Assembly: GCA_002794775.1 (NCBI GenBank)
Contig: NBAY01000059.1
Location: 1-64,000, forward strand
Direction: 5' to 3'
Origin: Porodaedalea pini
Taxonomy: Eukaryota > Basidiomycota > Agaricomycetes > Hymenochaetales > Hymenochaetaceae
DNA length: 64,000 bases
Both the position numbers and the translations under genes were made by a program. Below the pieces are notes generated by a model, which had not been told where the DNA came from, ran no database searches, and was given only the letters and a program-made list of their open reading frames with translations. Of the stretch, positions 11,637-23,361 are shown one piece after another. Position 1 is the stretch's first letter, and every line of letters begins with the position of its first letter.

Positions 11637-12061
11637 ATATTCTGGCAGAAAAAATCTGGGCCATATTTTGTGCAGCGATGCTTGAACCAATACAATTTCT
11701 TGATTCCTCTCCTCGAATAGTTCAACCTCGAGGATCAGCATTATCTTGTCAATCTTGTTATTTGGTCATTTGCTTGGCTTGTACCCTTCCAGATCCAGCT
11801 TTACAAATATCCCCATACCAGCTTCTTATGGCCAGGTAATCTAATCTTTTGGATGTTCAAATTTGATGTCAGCGTTCATGGACTGGACAATCCTTGAGAG
11901 ATGATTCGAACACTATAAGCTTAACCTAAACAGATATTACATGATAGATCTGGCTTATTTACTTCTACGGTGGTCTAGGTACCAAGGACCACCCGCATTT
12001 TGCTTGGAAGTGTCCACTGATCGCGTGAAATGCTGGTCCTAGATGAGAGAGTCGAAGAGTA
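11637..12061 (+). other. Host DNA between elements 1 and 3, interrupted coding-like sequence
   Basis: This holds the right half of the ORF split by element 1 (to 11839). Further on it holds short open stretches that run through the target site of element 3 (GAGTA, 12057-12061) and resume at 44865, for example a frame reading LVLDERVEEYDKDGNECLWY across the pre-insertion site. This suggests that both retrotransposons landed in one host gene or older transposon gene, but I recognise no family and exon limits are uncertain. Confidence 0.3.
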
Positions 12062-12340
12062 TGTAATGAAATGTTACTTTCTTTGTTCCTAATCCAGCTG
12101 GATCCACTTACTAATGTTTTCTTTTAGGTTTCTTAGTTTTATCTTACTGATCGGTAGGTTGTCGATGGCACATGTTGAAGGTGAGGTTAAGTAGTTAAAT
12201 AGTAGATAGATTTGTTGGGGATCGAGCATTCTTTGTGCTCAATCCCCTCTCGCAATATACTATGGTTACACCAGCTAGTTTATACGCGTGAACTCGAAGC
12301 TCTGGAGAATCCGGTGTGACCAAATATTAAATTCATCACA
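12062..12340 (+). repeat. 5' LTR of element 3
   Basis: 279 bp. Aligned by eye with the 3' LTR, most differences are CA in one copy versus TG or CG in the other. Examples are ATCCAG/ATCTGG, TATGGTTACACC/TACAGTTATGCC and TTCATCACA/TTTGTCACA, each explained by an ancestral CG. The sequence after the LTR (TATTTTTAGCTG) does not look like a standard tRNA primer site. Confidence 0.9.
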
Positions 12341-12566
12341 TATTTTTAGCTGTTCAATACTACCGTCTAAAAGCTTTCACTTTACTCTCAAATTGCCGAC
12401 TCTATCTGGGGACTGTCTGGTCTGATCAACCACTCAGTATTCCGTCTAGTCGGCCGCTTTTCATCTCTGTTTTATTTTCAAGAAAGTTCTAAACCAAATA
12501 AAAAACATACCAGTCTGTTTCTCTTTGAGTTTTATATAATTGACAAAAATCTATAGATACAAAAAC

Positions 12567-15500
12567 ATGTCGAATACAAGGACACTACATACGATAGCAG
12601 GATGTGAACACATCATTCAAGCAACAGCCACCTGAGCAGGAGTTCAGAGGTGGCGCGTTTTGTTTGGGGCCGCCGAGGAACAACTCTCCCCAAATGCTCA
12701 GAGAGTGTTCGGCGAAGTGACCACGGGAGCAGAACAATCAGTACTGGTGAGTACTGATGCACATATACTCACCTCGAGAGTCACAGAAGTGACCCCACAC
12801 ATGACCCCTCTCCCACCGAGCCCTGAGGCCGTGGCAAGGGTCACCGTACTGCGCGATCAGAATGCGCAGCATGAGGCAACCAGAGCCTCCCCACATGATC
12901 AGGGTCATGTCAGGTCGAGAGCTGGTGAATCGGGTGGCATTGAGCCTAACCCAAACCAGAGCGATAAGACCTCGTCTGAAGCGGACTGGAGGCCCGCTGG
13001 TTATTTCCCTTCGAGGGAACCTTTGCTCGCTCTGGTAGGACCAGGAGTTGGAAGCAACGTGCCTAGGCCACGAATCGGTTACCAAACTCCCCAGAGTACC
13101 TATGTAACTGGGTTGAGTACATTAGTAGATACTTCAGTAGATAATAATGAAATTTTATCTTACTATTCTGAAACCGGCTGTGAGGTACAAGTAGAAACAC
13201 AAGGCTTGCTGCACGAAGAGTACGAACAGATTGAGGAACCGTTTGTGAGAGCGAGATGAACATTTGCTCAAACAGTTGGTTTGTCTGCCAGTAACCTAGC
13301 TCTCAGATCCAACCAGGTGACGCCATTTCACAAAGATCTCAATCTCGATGAATTGAATCGGTGTACCGAATGCAGTCGAACGGTATCATCAATCGCCCGT
13401 TCTGATCTTGAGTATCAAGAGAACCTTTGGCAGAGGATAGAAGACCTTCACCATAACAGAGAATCAGAACAATCAAATGAATTAAGCCAAGAGAGAGCGC
13501 ATATAGTCAGTTCTGATTCCACAGAAGAGCACGATGCAACTGTACAGCATTCCCGAGAATTGCTTGACAGTAAATCTATAGATAGTCACCACTTTTCAAA
13601 GTCCAAAGCCGAGTGTAAGGAAGAACGAAAGGTCAAGAAAGAAGAGGGACGAATTTCAGCGAAACTTGCAGAACTCTGAGAGTGGGTGTGAACAAGCACG
13701 ATCCCACTCCCAGTAACTTCTGGAAGTACTCATGAAAATATGTACCTGAGTGATATGGCCACTCCATTTAGTAGAATAGAAGGGCCGTCTAGAAATACCG
13801 CCACAACAAAAGGAAAAATGGCGGATTTCAGAAATTATGGAAATATAAGCTTTGAATCTGAAGGCGATCTTGATATTGATGCCCAGATTCAATACTTACA
13901 GTCTATCAAGGAAAGACAACAGATTGAAGTAAGTAACAAAAAGGATGATAGTGTCAAAGCGACCTATACATCCTCTTTGCAGCATAAATCTGCCGCTTTG
14001 CGTGATATCCCACCAAAAGAAAGGAAAGAAAGAACGGAAAAAGAGCAGAAAGAACAGGATAGAACTCACTGTCAATACCATTCTTGCTCCCGTTCTCAAT
14101 CCTGCGAACACCAATCCCAGAACCCTGCAAGTTTGAACATCCAGGATTATCTACAGGAACCCGAACGTGTTCCGGTCGAGTTTCTGAAGTTACCGAGCCA
14201 AGGGAATCAGAATCCTGGTGGCAGAGGACCTCCCAGCGATCCGGGAGATGGATCGAATGGAAGCGATGACTTCTCAAGGTCGCCATCACGTACCGAGCTG
14301 AGATCGTCATCGTGCAGGGCTCGGAGTCCCATATGCCGGCTAGCTGCATTAGCCGGTAAAGGTAAATCTTGAGCGGACGAAGCAAGGAAATCCAAGAACA
14401 GGACGTACCAAGAAGAGAAAGAACGCCATCTGCGTACAGAAGAAAGACAAAACAGATTTTCATCTGTCAAACCATCTAAGAACATGAGTAAAAGTAGTTA
14501 CTTGAACCAAGCAATTAGATACTCATCTGTAAATCCCGGAAATCCTTCGGATCCCAGCAATGGAAATGGAGGACCAGGTGATGGAGACAGTTCGGATGGT
14601 GAAGACTCAGATGAAGGAACCTTAATGGAACCTTCAGAAATCCTGTCAGATGACCCTGAAGAGGTTTGAAACCAAAAATCGTTAGCAAAACGAAAGTGGA
14701 ACAAGCAAATGTTAAAACTTAAGGTCCAAATGCAAGGCTCAAGGCCTGTTCCACTGACTCCATATGATGGTGAAGCGAACTTAACCAAATATACTAAGTT
14801 TGTACTCGAAACTAATCATTATATGAAGAGGTCAGGTTTAGTTCATTTCCCAAAAGATCAGGTCAGAGAATTACCTAGTTTCTTGAAAGGAAAGGCAATG
14901 GATTTCTATATGCAAAAGGTCGGAGTTAACGATTGGGTGTGGCGTTTACCTAGGTTCTTTAAGGAACTGATGGATTTCTGTTTCCCTTTGAACTATTCAG
15001 AGATTCTGAGAAAGCAGTTTCAGACGTGTTCGCAAGGCAAACGGACTATCAAAAAGTACCTTTATGAACTGGAAATGTTGGCGGTGAACCTTGGAGACAT
15101 ATCAAACAGAGAATTATTGAGGCAAGCTTGGGACGGAGCACTTCCCAAGTATCAGCATCAACTACACCTTGATAATCTGAGTCCTGAAATGGCAAGTTAC
15201 CAAGAAGTTAAGGATCGCCTGGAGAATATTGAGAAGGCAAATGAGTCCCTAGGAGTCAAATGGCACAAAGACCGAGAGTCGCACATGTCAGGAACAAGCC
15301 AGCCAGATAGAGTTCAGGAGAACTCACGACTGTGGAATAGAGGCCGAGATCGAGGAAATCAACACGTGCATGGTCAATATCAAAAAGACCGTTCATCACA
15401 GAACCAAAACCATGGTACGAACCCTACTGCCATAAATGTGAATCAAGCCAGCCCAAGCCTGCAACAGCAACAGCAAAACAAAAACAGAAAACAAAGCCAG

Positions 15501-16877
15501 GCAGATAATCCAAGAGGCAGTAACAACAACAACAAACCAAGGCGAGAAAATTGAGAGCAGTGCTCAGATCAACCGTGCCCACAGTATACAAAAGTGCAGC
15601 TGGATGACATGAGATCAAAAAACCAATGCTTTGTCTGCAAACAGGAAGGACATATGGCCAAGGATTGCCCTATCCGTAACACAGCAAACCCAGGTGTGTC
15701 CTCAAATGCCTTAAATGTTAATTACAGCGCCCTTGAACAAGTTAACAACTTGTCTCAAACAGAACAATATTTGGATTTAGGCTCTATGATCCATTCTGTA
15801 CCCGACTCGTCTTCCTCAAATGTACAACAACTAGCTTTGTCTTCTATTCGATTTCCTCAAGAATTAGCTTCAAGTCTCAATGAGGAACTACATACGGCAA
15901 ATGAAGAAAATGGCCATATTCTGTCTCAAGAGGATCTTTCAGAATTATTTGCGATTGAGCATTCGGACATTGCTAGTTCTACATATGCTTCGTCCGAATC
16001 GACAGTAATAAATCAGGACAGTAACTTTTTATATATTCCTGAGTTAATTAATCACTTTTCTCAGCATGGTATTCCATGGTGGAGACGCAAATATATTCTA
16101 TATGGATGACCAAGTGAAGACTACAATGATTCATTCGCTTGCGGAGCAATGGACTGTCTCGGAACGGGAGTACCATATCCATTCGATTGAAAATGCACTC
16201 GAAAACGAAGACAAACGATCCGACCAGCCCAAAGATTCATAGTTTCAAGAATTTCTGAAGAAGACTACTTAATCTACGATCGCTGGGCTGGCGAAGATTA
16301 TTTACTACCAGTACACATTGCAATGACTCATTCCTTTGATATTTGAAAATGGTATTCCATGCTTTGATGGGTGATCTATATAGCAAACACAGTTCAGAAC
16401 CCTCAAGAAGGTCAAACAATCAAAGATATATTCAACCCTAACCTGTTCAAACCACTCGATGCACCTGGTGTCAAAGAATTCTTCGAATTGAACCTATTTG
16501 AGCATACAAGTGACTATATGCTATTGAATAACGACTCTGGAATGTCACCCGAACTTGAGGCACAATTCTGTCTTGCCCTTATGGTACATGAGATGTTATC
16601 TCAATTGTCGGACATATCCAGCAACACTACAGAGTCGAGAACCCCACAAGAAATAGGATACAGGACATGGGACCCCAGAATACACATGGAACCCTTCTAT
16701 CTCCGCATAATGAACATCCGAATGAATCAGATCAACATGAGCACAATACAGTGATCGAGAATACAAGTGGACCAGATTTGATGTCGAACGCAATCAACTT
16801 CGCTGCTGCTCAACCGGATCCAAATTCATTTCCGGCCCTGGAACATAACTCTGCATATGCAAAGGATTTCAAGAGAT
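12567..16877 (+). pseudogene. gag: Gag region of element 3, riddled with TGA codons
   Basis: The frame starting at ATG 12567 (context AAAACATGTCG) stays open to about 16.7 kb apart from TGA codons at 12633, 13257, 13677, 13689, 14370, 14667, 15552, 16107, 16188, 16344 and 16365. No TAA or TAG occurs. The first 700 residues are acidic and Ser/Glu-rich without a recognised domain. A gag capsid-like region lies at about 14709-15300 (YDGEANLTKYTKFVLETNHY), a Gln/Asn-rich linker follows, then a zinc knuckle CFVCKQEGHMAKDC at about 15624. One probable frameshift lies between 16640 and 16750. The frame then continues to the target site of element 4 and would enter the protease directly. Confidence 0.8.
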
Positions 16878-16926
16878 ATATCCTGTTACAAGAAATTGCT
16901 ATTTTAGGAAGGATCAGCAGACCGAC

Positions 16927-17688
16927 ATGGGATCGACAGGATCAATGATGAACCAATTCGCCTACCAACCAGGATTTGGCCAGGAGGCACCCGCAACAAT
17001 CTATGACAAAGCCAGGAAGCGAGCGCAAGAAGCATATCGAACAGCATGGCCACGCTGAAGTGATAAGATGCACCTACCCGAGTCAATGGAGCTGTGCAAC
17101 TTCTGCCAGGAGCTATACCATTACTCATGGGCAGCACATGAGCGAATCTTCCTACGCGTTCTGGAAGCGGTATCAGTACAGAACACAATGCTCATTGCCT
17201 CGCAGCACAGACCGCTCAGCGAACGACAGCAAGAGCCAGTTATGCAGGGAAGGATGAGTACGGCATACATGCACGAGCTCAAATGGTGGCTAGCAGATGA
17301 ACAAATGTACGCAGCACTAGCAGGCCTTACAATATGGATCACACAAAGGGAACACCACCGACAATGTGGCAGATGGGCAATCCTCCTTGACTGGCCAATC
17401 ACTACCTGCCAGACACAACAGGAAGCGCATCACGAACTCTGGGAACTCAGAGATGAAATCATCGATGACCTCATCACTACATGGCAAAGGGGCTTTGACG
17501 GCTACTTAACAGTAGACCGCTGCGCCACCCAAACCTATTATGGAGTACAACTCAAAGTGGTAATTGGAATTGATGTAGCGCCCAGCAAAGTTGGCTTAAC
17601 AACAGGATACACCCGGGTCTATGAAGAATGCCTAATGGTGTTAGGCGGGAGTCCGGGAGACAACTCGGACTGGGCGGGCCTCGGCTGA
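16927..17688 (+). pseudogene. ORF of element 4, function not recognised
   Basis: Frame of about 253 codons starting ATGGGATCGACAGG at 16927 with one in-frame TGA at 17056-17058, after CGC. The protein is Trp/His/Gln-rich, with LCNFCQELYHYSWAAH near residue 55 as a possible small metal-binding motif. It ends 17 bp before the target copy of element 2. It could be a gag-like or accessory protein of a non-autonomous LTR element, but I recognise no domain. Confidence 0.35.
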
Positions 17689-17705
17689 CTATCGTCTGGG
17701 ACGTG

Positions 17706-18127
17706 TGTCAGCGACGGACTACGGGTACACAAATGGTAGCCGGGTCACGCGGAACTCAGTCAGAGGAGGAAGGAGACGAGAGAGAGCGGTGGGGCAGGGG
17801 AACTGACACAGCGCGGAGATAAGGAGCAGCTTCTGGACGTAGCCAGGTAGAATTGACCAGGTCGAAACTAGCCGATAAGTACAGGAGGACTACCTACTTA
17901 TATACCCTTCAGCGGCTGCGCACGGACCAGGGAATTAATTACTACATAAGGATAGATGATAGAACGTCGTGGAACTTCATAGAATAATGAAATCATAGGA
18001 TCGGTCAGCGAGTAAGGATAGTGCGAGAAGGAGCGTAATGAATAATGAGTAAGCAGGAATAAGCGTGATTAGTGATGGATGGATAAGATATGATAAGATA
18101 AGATAATTTAAAAAAGCGTCCATGACA
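17706..18127 (-). repeat. 3' LTR of element 2
   Basis: 422 bp, TGTCA...TGACA ends, same sequence as 24205-24626. It is the downstream LTR because pol ends next to it. Confidence 0.94.
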
Positions 18128-18139
18128 TGACCCTCCCCT

Positions 18140-21100
18140 TCAAGGCGAGCGTCCCGATCGCCCTTGTTCCCTACCCTGGAACTTACCGGCCCACCACTGT
18201 GTCACTCCTTTCTGTCTCTCGGGCTCCGTCATTTCAAACACGGGTCGGAACTTCAGCTGCGACATCTCTAGGGTGTTGAGGGCGCGAGGAGCACTGGGAG
18301 TTGATTTATGAAATTCGTCAATGGCCTCTTGAGAGTTCGTCAAATTCTCAATTGGCTCCCAGGTGCGTTCTTCGTTCGGATACCCTTTCCAATGTACGAG
18401 GTATTTGAGCTTCCCTCGCACAAGTTTGGAGTCGACAACCTTTTCGACCTCATATTCCGGCACATCGTCAATGATTTCGGGCGGGGGTGGAAGATCCTGC
18501 TTTTGCGACGTATACTGCGGCTCGTGGTATGGGGAGAGGAGCACTTCATTGAAAACCGGATAGACTTTTTTCCATGTACGTGGAAGTTTAAGTCTATATG
18601 CTGACGTGCCGATTTTCTTTTCGACAATGAAAGGCCCATAACGTTTATCTCCCAGCTTCTTCATAGGACGATCTGTCTTTAAGTGAGTTCCTTCGAGCAT
18701 GACCTTTTCCCCAGGTTTATACTCGATGGATTCTCCTTTTGTCCTGTCATAGAAGCGCTTCATGGTTTCGGCCGCATGCTTTAATGCCGATTCGGTTTCC
18801 TCCCTGATCTTGGCCATCCGGTCGGCAAACTGCTTAGCGGACTCATTGGTCGATTCGCGTCTAGGATTCGTGCCCTTATATGGGTGTCTCCCATGGTTGA
18901 TGAAAAAGGGTGACGCTCCTGTCGACGTTTGTTCTTTGTCGTTGTACGCGAATTCTGCTAGCGCAAGCCATTCCGCCCAGTCCGACTGATGGTGGTTAAC
19001 AAAGAGACGAAGGTACTGTTCAATCTCTTGGTTTATCTGTTCTGTCTGACCATCTGTCTGTGGGTGATATGCCGTTGACGGGTTTCCCTCGATGCCCAGT
19101 AACCGGTATAGTTCGTTCATGAATTTGGACTCGAACTGTGATCCTCTGTCATGAATAAACTTGCGCGGTATGCCGTGTAGCCTGAAGACATGATCCCGGT
19201 AGAGCCTCGCCATTCCTTCCGACGTTATGCTTACTGAGGTAGGGATCGCATGCACCTGTTTACTGAACCTGTCAACGAAGACACAGATTGCGTTATGTCC
19301 ATTGGACTCGGGTAGTTCGCCGATCAGGTCTGCTGTGACGATTTCCCAAGGACCTTTCGGGATCTCGTTTGGGTTCAGAGGATTGTGCGGTTTCGCTCTG
19401 TGTGCCTTCGTACGTTGGCACGCATCACATCCCTCGACATACATTCGAACATCTCGTTGGATTCCCGGCCACCAGTAGTTGCGTGTGATCAACTCATGGG
19501 TCTTGTAGCGTCCTGGGTGTCCTGTGAGCGTGCTGTCGTGATGGTTTCGAATGATGTCTTCTCGGAGTTTATGGTCTTTTGGCACGTAGATCCTGCCCTT
19601 CCACATCAACAACCCTTCTTCTTCCTCCCACTCTCGTTCCTTCCGCTCTAACGCCTTCACAACTGCTCTGTCCCTGTTGTTTCGTACCCTTTTAATTCGT
19701 TTAACGAAGTCTGCATCCAGCGCTTCTAGCAGTGTTTCGTTTACAAATAAGTCCGGCTTGAGCAAAACAATGTCGATATTGTCGTTCTCTCCCCTCTCAT
19801 GATCCGCTCGTCTCGAGAGGAGGTCAGCCTTAGTCATCAGGGCACCTGGTTTATGGAACAGTTTGAAGTCGTAGTCCGCTAACTCCTGTAGCCATCTCGC
19901 TTGTCGGTGGTTAATCTTCTGGGGTTTTCGGAAATACTGGAGGTTGAGGTGATCCGACCAGATTTCGAAGGTTTGCGTTGCCCCTAGAAGATATTGTCGC
20001 CAGTCATCCAGTGCGCACATGATTGCGAACATCTCTTTGTCATAGATTTCATAATTGCGCTCTGCTTGGCTAAGCGCTTGCGATCGGTATGCGATTGGAT
20101 GCCACTTTCCGTCAACGAATTGGGACAGAATGGCGCCGTTAGCGAAATGCGACGAATCAGCCTCCACCCGAAATTGACCGTCATCAGTAGGTACTGTGAG
20201 TACAGGTTCTTCACAGAGCTTCTGTTTCAGACGTTCAAAGGCTTCCTGTTGCTCCACCTCCCACTTCCACTCTACATCTCCGGTCAACACTGTCAAGGGC
20301 TTCGCATAGTGACTGAATGCTAGGATGAAGCGGCGGTAATAGTTGCAGAACCCAAGGAAAGACTGTAGTTCTTTCTTGTTCTTAGGTACTGGCCAATCTT
20401 TTACACCCGCCACTTTGGCTGGATCCATGCGAATCTGTCCGTTGCCGAGGATATGCCCAAGATAGTTCACGGTCTCTTGAGCGAAGCTGCACTTTTCTGG
20501 CTTTAAGAACAACTTGTTTGCTCGCAACACTTCCAGGACTTGTCGGACGAGTTTGTCATGATGTTCGCGAGTTCGTGCGAAGATCAGGATGTCGTCCATG
20601 TAGACTATGACGTGTCCATCATTGACAAGTTCTCGGAAGATCTCGTTCATGAATCCTTGGAAGGTTGCTGGTGAGTTTGTGAGACCGAAAAACATGACCG
20701 TTGGTTCGAATAGACCGCGGTTTGTCCTGAAGGCGGCTTTATGCTCGTCGCCCTCTCGAATCCGAATGTTATTGTAACCCCAACGTATGTCAAGCTTCGT
20801 GAAGAATTTCGCCTGTTTCGTTTTGTCAATGAGCTCTTGGATTAGAGGTAACGGGTATTTGTTCTTAACCGTCATCTCGTTGAGCCGGCGATAGTCCTGT
20901 ACGGGGCGAAGCTTGCCATCCTTCTTTTTTATGAAGAAGAAGGGGGATGCCATCTCAGATTGAGAGTTACGAATACGGCCAGTTCTCAAGTTTTCGGTGA
21001 GGAATTCGTCCAGTGCCACCTGTTCGGATGGGCTGAGCGGGTAGATTTTACAGTCAGAGAGCTTTGATCCCGGCTTGAGTTCAATAGCATGATCCCAAGG

Positions 21101-22279
21101 GCGTCTCTCTGGTAACTGATCGAATTCCTGTTCACTGAAGACGTCCGCGAACTCTTTGACATAGTTTGGGACTTCCTCGAGCACCTGTTGTCTGACCTTC
21201 AGCGCTTTTCTCGGATCGGACTTAATGTACCTGTCCCAATCGAAGAGGAAGAGCTGATCGCCGTCTTCAAGTTCCACCAAATCAAGGTTTTCGTCGGGGT
21301 CTGCATCAATGTCCTCTAGACTACGGATATAGCCGCATACATCGGGGCATCGATCGAATTCGATCGTTGATTTTTGCCAGTCGATGTTGGGATTGTGCAG
21401 CTTTAACCATTCATGTCCGATGAACACATCTGTTTTCCCTAGATCTGTGATTGCGAAGTGGATGCGCTCCGAATGATCTTTAATCGTCATGCGCATTTCC
21501 ACAAACTCTGTGATCGAGCCGTCCTTGTTGAGCGTGCCGTCAGCATTATAGACTCGGATGGGGATGGGTGTCTTTTTTGTCCGGATCTGATGCTTTTCGA
21601 CGAAGGATCGGTTGATACATGAGCCAGTGCAGCCACTGTCCAGTAGGGCGTCTACCTTGAACTGGTTACCGGTGTCGGTCGTTTGAAGGAGAATCGGTAT
21701 CATGAGCTGTTGCCCCCGAGACCCTCTTACGAACCGTTTCGGACCCCTCAGGTCCCTAACAGCTGCCACGGCATCTGGTTCTTCTAGCGCAATGATTTGA
21801 CGCACCGTCTCTTCATTCGCTTCAGCATGCCTCTGCTGTTTCATCCACACTCGGAGGGTCGTTAAAGCACTTTCAAGTTTATCCTCTTTGAGACGCCGTA
21901 CTACCCATGGGGCCGTAAAGGGGACAGGGCGATCTCTCCAGGACTTCCTCTCAGCTTGTCTCGACGAGTTTTCATTTTTCACGGATTTCGGTTCAGTTCC
22001 GGCCAAGGAAGAAATAGAATTAAAAGATTCGGAACAGTGTGTTACATGATTTTTTGACACAGGAGTAGGACGAGGTGATGCGGCAGACGTGTTGTTACAT
22101 ATGGGCATATCTATACTACTAGCTACTGGTACAGGGACAGAAGGAATATTTTTGCGAGTGACATTGCTTTTTACATTTTTTTGTATTTTTTCTAAATTAT
22201 CTATAGAGTCCATAGAATTATCAAAAATGGCCGTTTGAAAAACCGAGACTGAACCTATCCCAGTCAGTGCCGTGTTCAC
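18140..22279 (-). CDS. pol: Pol polyprotein of element 2 (protease, RT, RNase H, integrase, chromodomain)
   Basis: 1379 codons from the GTG that overlaps the gag stop. The frame is actually open from 22309, as expected for -1 frameshifting rather than separate initiation. Rough positions: protease LDSGCTGS (about 213), RT with YMDD (about 571), RNase H with VEADSSHFANGAIL (about 710), integrase HHCC (HHDSTLTGHPG...CDACQ, about 910-960) and catalytic D, D, E in TADLIG, HDRGSQF and TDGQTEQINQEIEQ. A chromodomain lies at about 1290-1340 (EYEVEKVV ... YLVHWKGYPNEERTWEP), which in this group is thought to steer integration to marked chromatin. All catalytic residues are present. Confidence 0.93.
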   Translation of the reverse strand: MNTALTGIGSVSVFQTAIFDNSMDSIDNLEKIQKNVKSNVTRKNIPSVPVPVASSIDMPICNNTSAASPRPTPVSKNHVTHCSESFNSISSLAGTEPKSVKNENSSRQAERKSWRDRPVPFTAPWVVRRLKEDKLESALTTLRVWMKQQRHAEANEETVRQIIALEEPDAVAAVRDLRGPKRFVRGSRGQQLMIPILLQTTDTGNQFKVDALLDSGCTGSCINRSFVEKHQIRTKKTPIPIRVYNADGTLNKDGSITEFVEMRMTIKDHSERIHFAITDLGKTDVFIGHEWLKLHNPNIDWQKSTIEFDRCPDVCGYIRSLEDIDADPDENLDLVELEDGDQLFLFDWDRYIKSDPRKALKVRQQVLEEVPNYVKEFADVFSEQEFDQLPERRPWDHAIELKPGSKLSDCKIYPLSPSEQVALDEFLTENLRTGRIRNSQSEMASPFFFIKKKDGKLRPVQDYRRLNEMTVKNKYPLPLIQELIDKTKQAKFFTKLDIRWGYNNIRIREGDEHKAAFRTNRGLFEPTVMFFGLTNSPATFQGFMNEIFRELVNDGHVIVYMDDILIFARTREHHDKLVRQVLEVLRANKLFLKPEKCSFAQETVNYLGHILGNGQIRMDPAKVAGVKDWPVPKNKKELQSFLGFCNYYRRFILAFSHYAKPLTVLTGDVEWKWEVEQQEAFERLKQKLCEEPVLTVPTDDGQFRVEADSSHFANGAILSQFVDGKWHPIAYRSQALSQAERNYEIYDKEMFAIMCALDDWRQYLLGATQTFEIWSDHLNLQYFRKPQKINHRQARWLQELADYDFKLFHKPGALMTKADLLSRRADHERGENDNIDIVLLKPDLFVNETLLEALDADFVKRIKRVRNNRDRAVVKALERKEREWEEEEGLLMWKGRIYVPKDHKLREDIIRNHHDSTLTGHPGRYKTHELITRNYWWPGIQRDVRMYVEGCDACQRTKAHRAKPHNPLNPNEIPKGPWEIVTADLIGELPESNGHNAICVFVDRFSKQVHAIPTSVSITSEGMARLYRDHVFRLHGIPRKFIHDRGSQFESKFMNELYRLLGIEGNPSTAYHPQTDGQTEQINQEIEQYLRLFVNHHQSDWAEWLALAEFAYNDKEQTSTGASPFFINHGRHPYKGTNPRRESTNESAKQFADRMAKIREETESALKHAAETMKRFYDRTKGESIEYKPGEKVMLEGTHLKTDRPMKKLGDKRYGPFIVEKKIGTSAYRLKLPRTWKKVYPVFNEVLLSPYHEPQYTSQKQDLPPPPEIIDDVPEYEVEKVVDSKLVRGKLKYLVHWKGYPNEERTWEPIENLTNSQEAIDEFHKSTPSAPRALNTLEMSQLKFRPVFEMTEPERQKGVTQWWAGKFQGREQGRSGRSP

Positions 22280-23361
22280 TGCTGGGGTTCCGCAAAATCC
22301 AACTCCCGCTCAAAGAGCGCCTCCTCTTCTTCCTCCGCAAAGTCTGACTCCTTGAGCGTCGCGGTCTCGTCTGCCCAGACTTTTCTCTCTCGGGGTTCCA
22401 TCCCCATCAACACAGCCCTTATCGTTTTCCTCCGATTTGGGCAATTCCTCTGCAGATGCCCTGATTCTTTACAGTAGTAGCAGAGTCCTGCTTTCCTCAG
22501 CTCTTCGAGTGAGACGTCCATCGGCTTCCCCATGCCTCCGTATGTGACTCCAGTGGCGTCGCGCCTTTCGGGGATTCTCGGTGTGAATGTCTGGGTAGGT
22601 TTTGGTGGGAGCACCTGAGGTCTGGACGGGGCAGCGCGCATTTGTTCGATGGCCTTCATCTGACGTCTAGCGTTGTCGAATCGAATGGCTTTTTCTTGCC
22701 AGCCTTTGTACGTGGTTGGGACCGTGTCACTCATTTCGATTCGGTATACGATCTCTCTATCCAAGGCTTTCGTCAGTTTGTGGATGAGGGTGTCGTCATT
22801 CTTTGTGTCATCGTTGTATCCTGCCGCACGGCGATAGATGTCGAACTGCTGGAAGAATTGGTCAGCTGTGATGTCTCGGGTGTGCTTCCAGCTATCCAAT
22901 TTTTGCATGGCGTTCATGCGTTCGTTCGGATCTCCGAACGCTTTTTCCAGCTGTTCGTTAAACTTCTGGCGACTGACGAGCGAAAAGATCAGATAGCCGT
23001 CCATCTTGATGCTTTCCAGGAAGTTCTGTGCCCAGAGTGCAGCCGAGCCTTCCGTCATGAACAACAACACGAAAAGGAAGTAGTCCTTGTCGTTCATGAA
23101 GTCCTCTGCGTTAGCTTCAACGTAAAGGGTGATGGCACGTTCGAACTTCTTGTAGTCTCGCCCGTTGAACGTCTCGGGTTTGGCGATATGTCTTCCTCCA
23201 CTGCGGTTTGTTGGTGGAGGGACAGGTGCGGCTGCAGCTGCTGGCGTGGGGGTTGCGAGTAATCCCAGGCCGTGTAGCGCGTTGATGATCTCCTGCATCA
23301 TGTCGTTTGAGATCGTCGGAGTTGTGGCTGCTGGCGCAGCTGGGGCTTGGGGTTCTGCCAT
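22276..23361 (-). CDS. gag: Gag polyprotein of element 2
   Basis: 361 codons, same length and layout as in element 1: Ala/Pro-rich N-terminus, capsid-like region, CCHC knuckle CYYCKESGHLQRNC, and acidic tail ending PQQ. The start ATG is in a good context. The last codons contain GGATTTT (22300-22294), the candidate slip site. Intact. Confidence 0.92.
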   Translation of the reverse strand: MAEPQAPAAPAATTPTISNDMMQEIINALHGLGLLATPTPAAAAAPVPPPTNRSGGRHIAKPETFNGRDYKKFERAITLYVEANAEDFMNDKDYFLFVLLFMTEGSAALWAQNFLESIKMDGYLIFSLVSRQKFNEQLEKAFGDPNERMNAMQKLDSWKHTRDITADQFFQQFDIYRRAAGYNDDTKNDDTLIHKLTKALDREIVYRIEMSDTVPTTYKGWQEKAIRFDNARRQMKAIEQMRAAPSRPQVLPPKPTQTFTPRIPERRDATGVTYGGMGKPMDVSLEELRKAGLCYYCKESGHLQRNCPNRRKTIRAVLMGMEPRERKVWADETATLKESDFAEEEEEALFERELDFAEPQQ

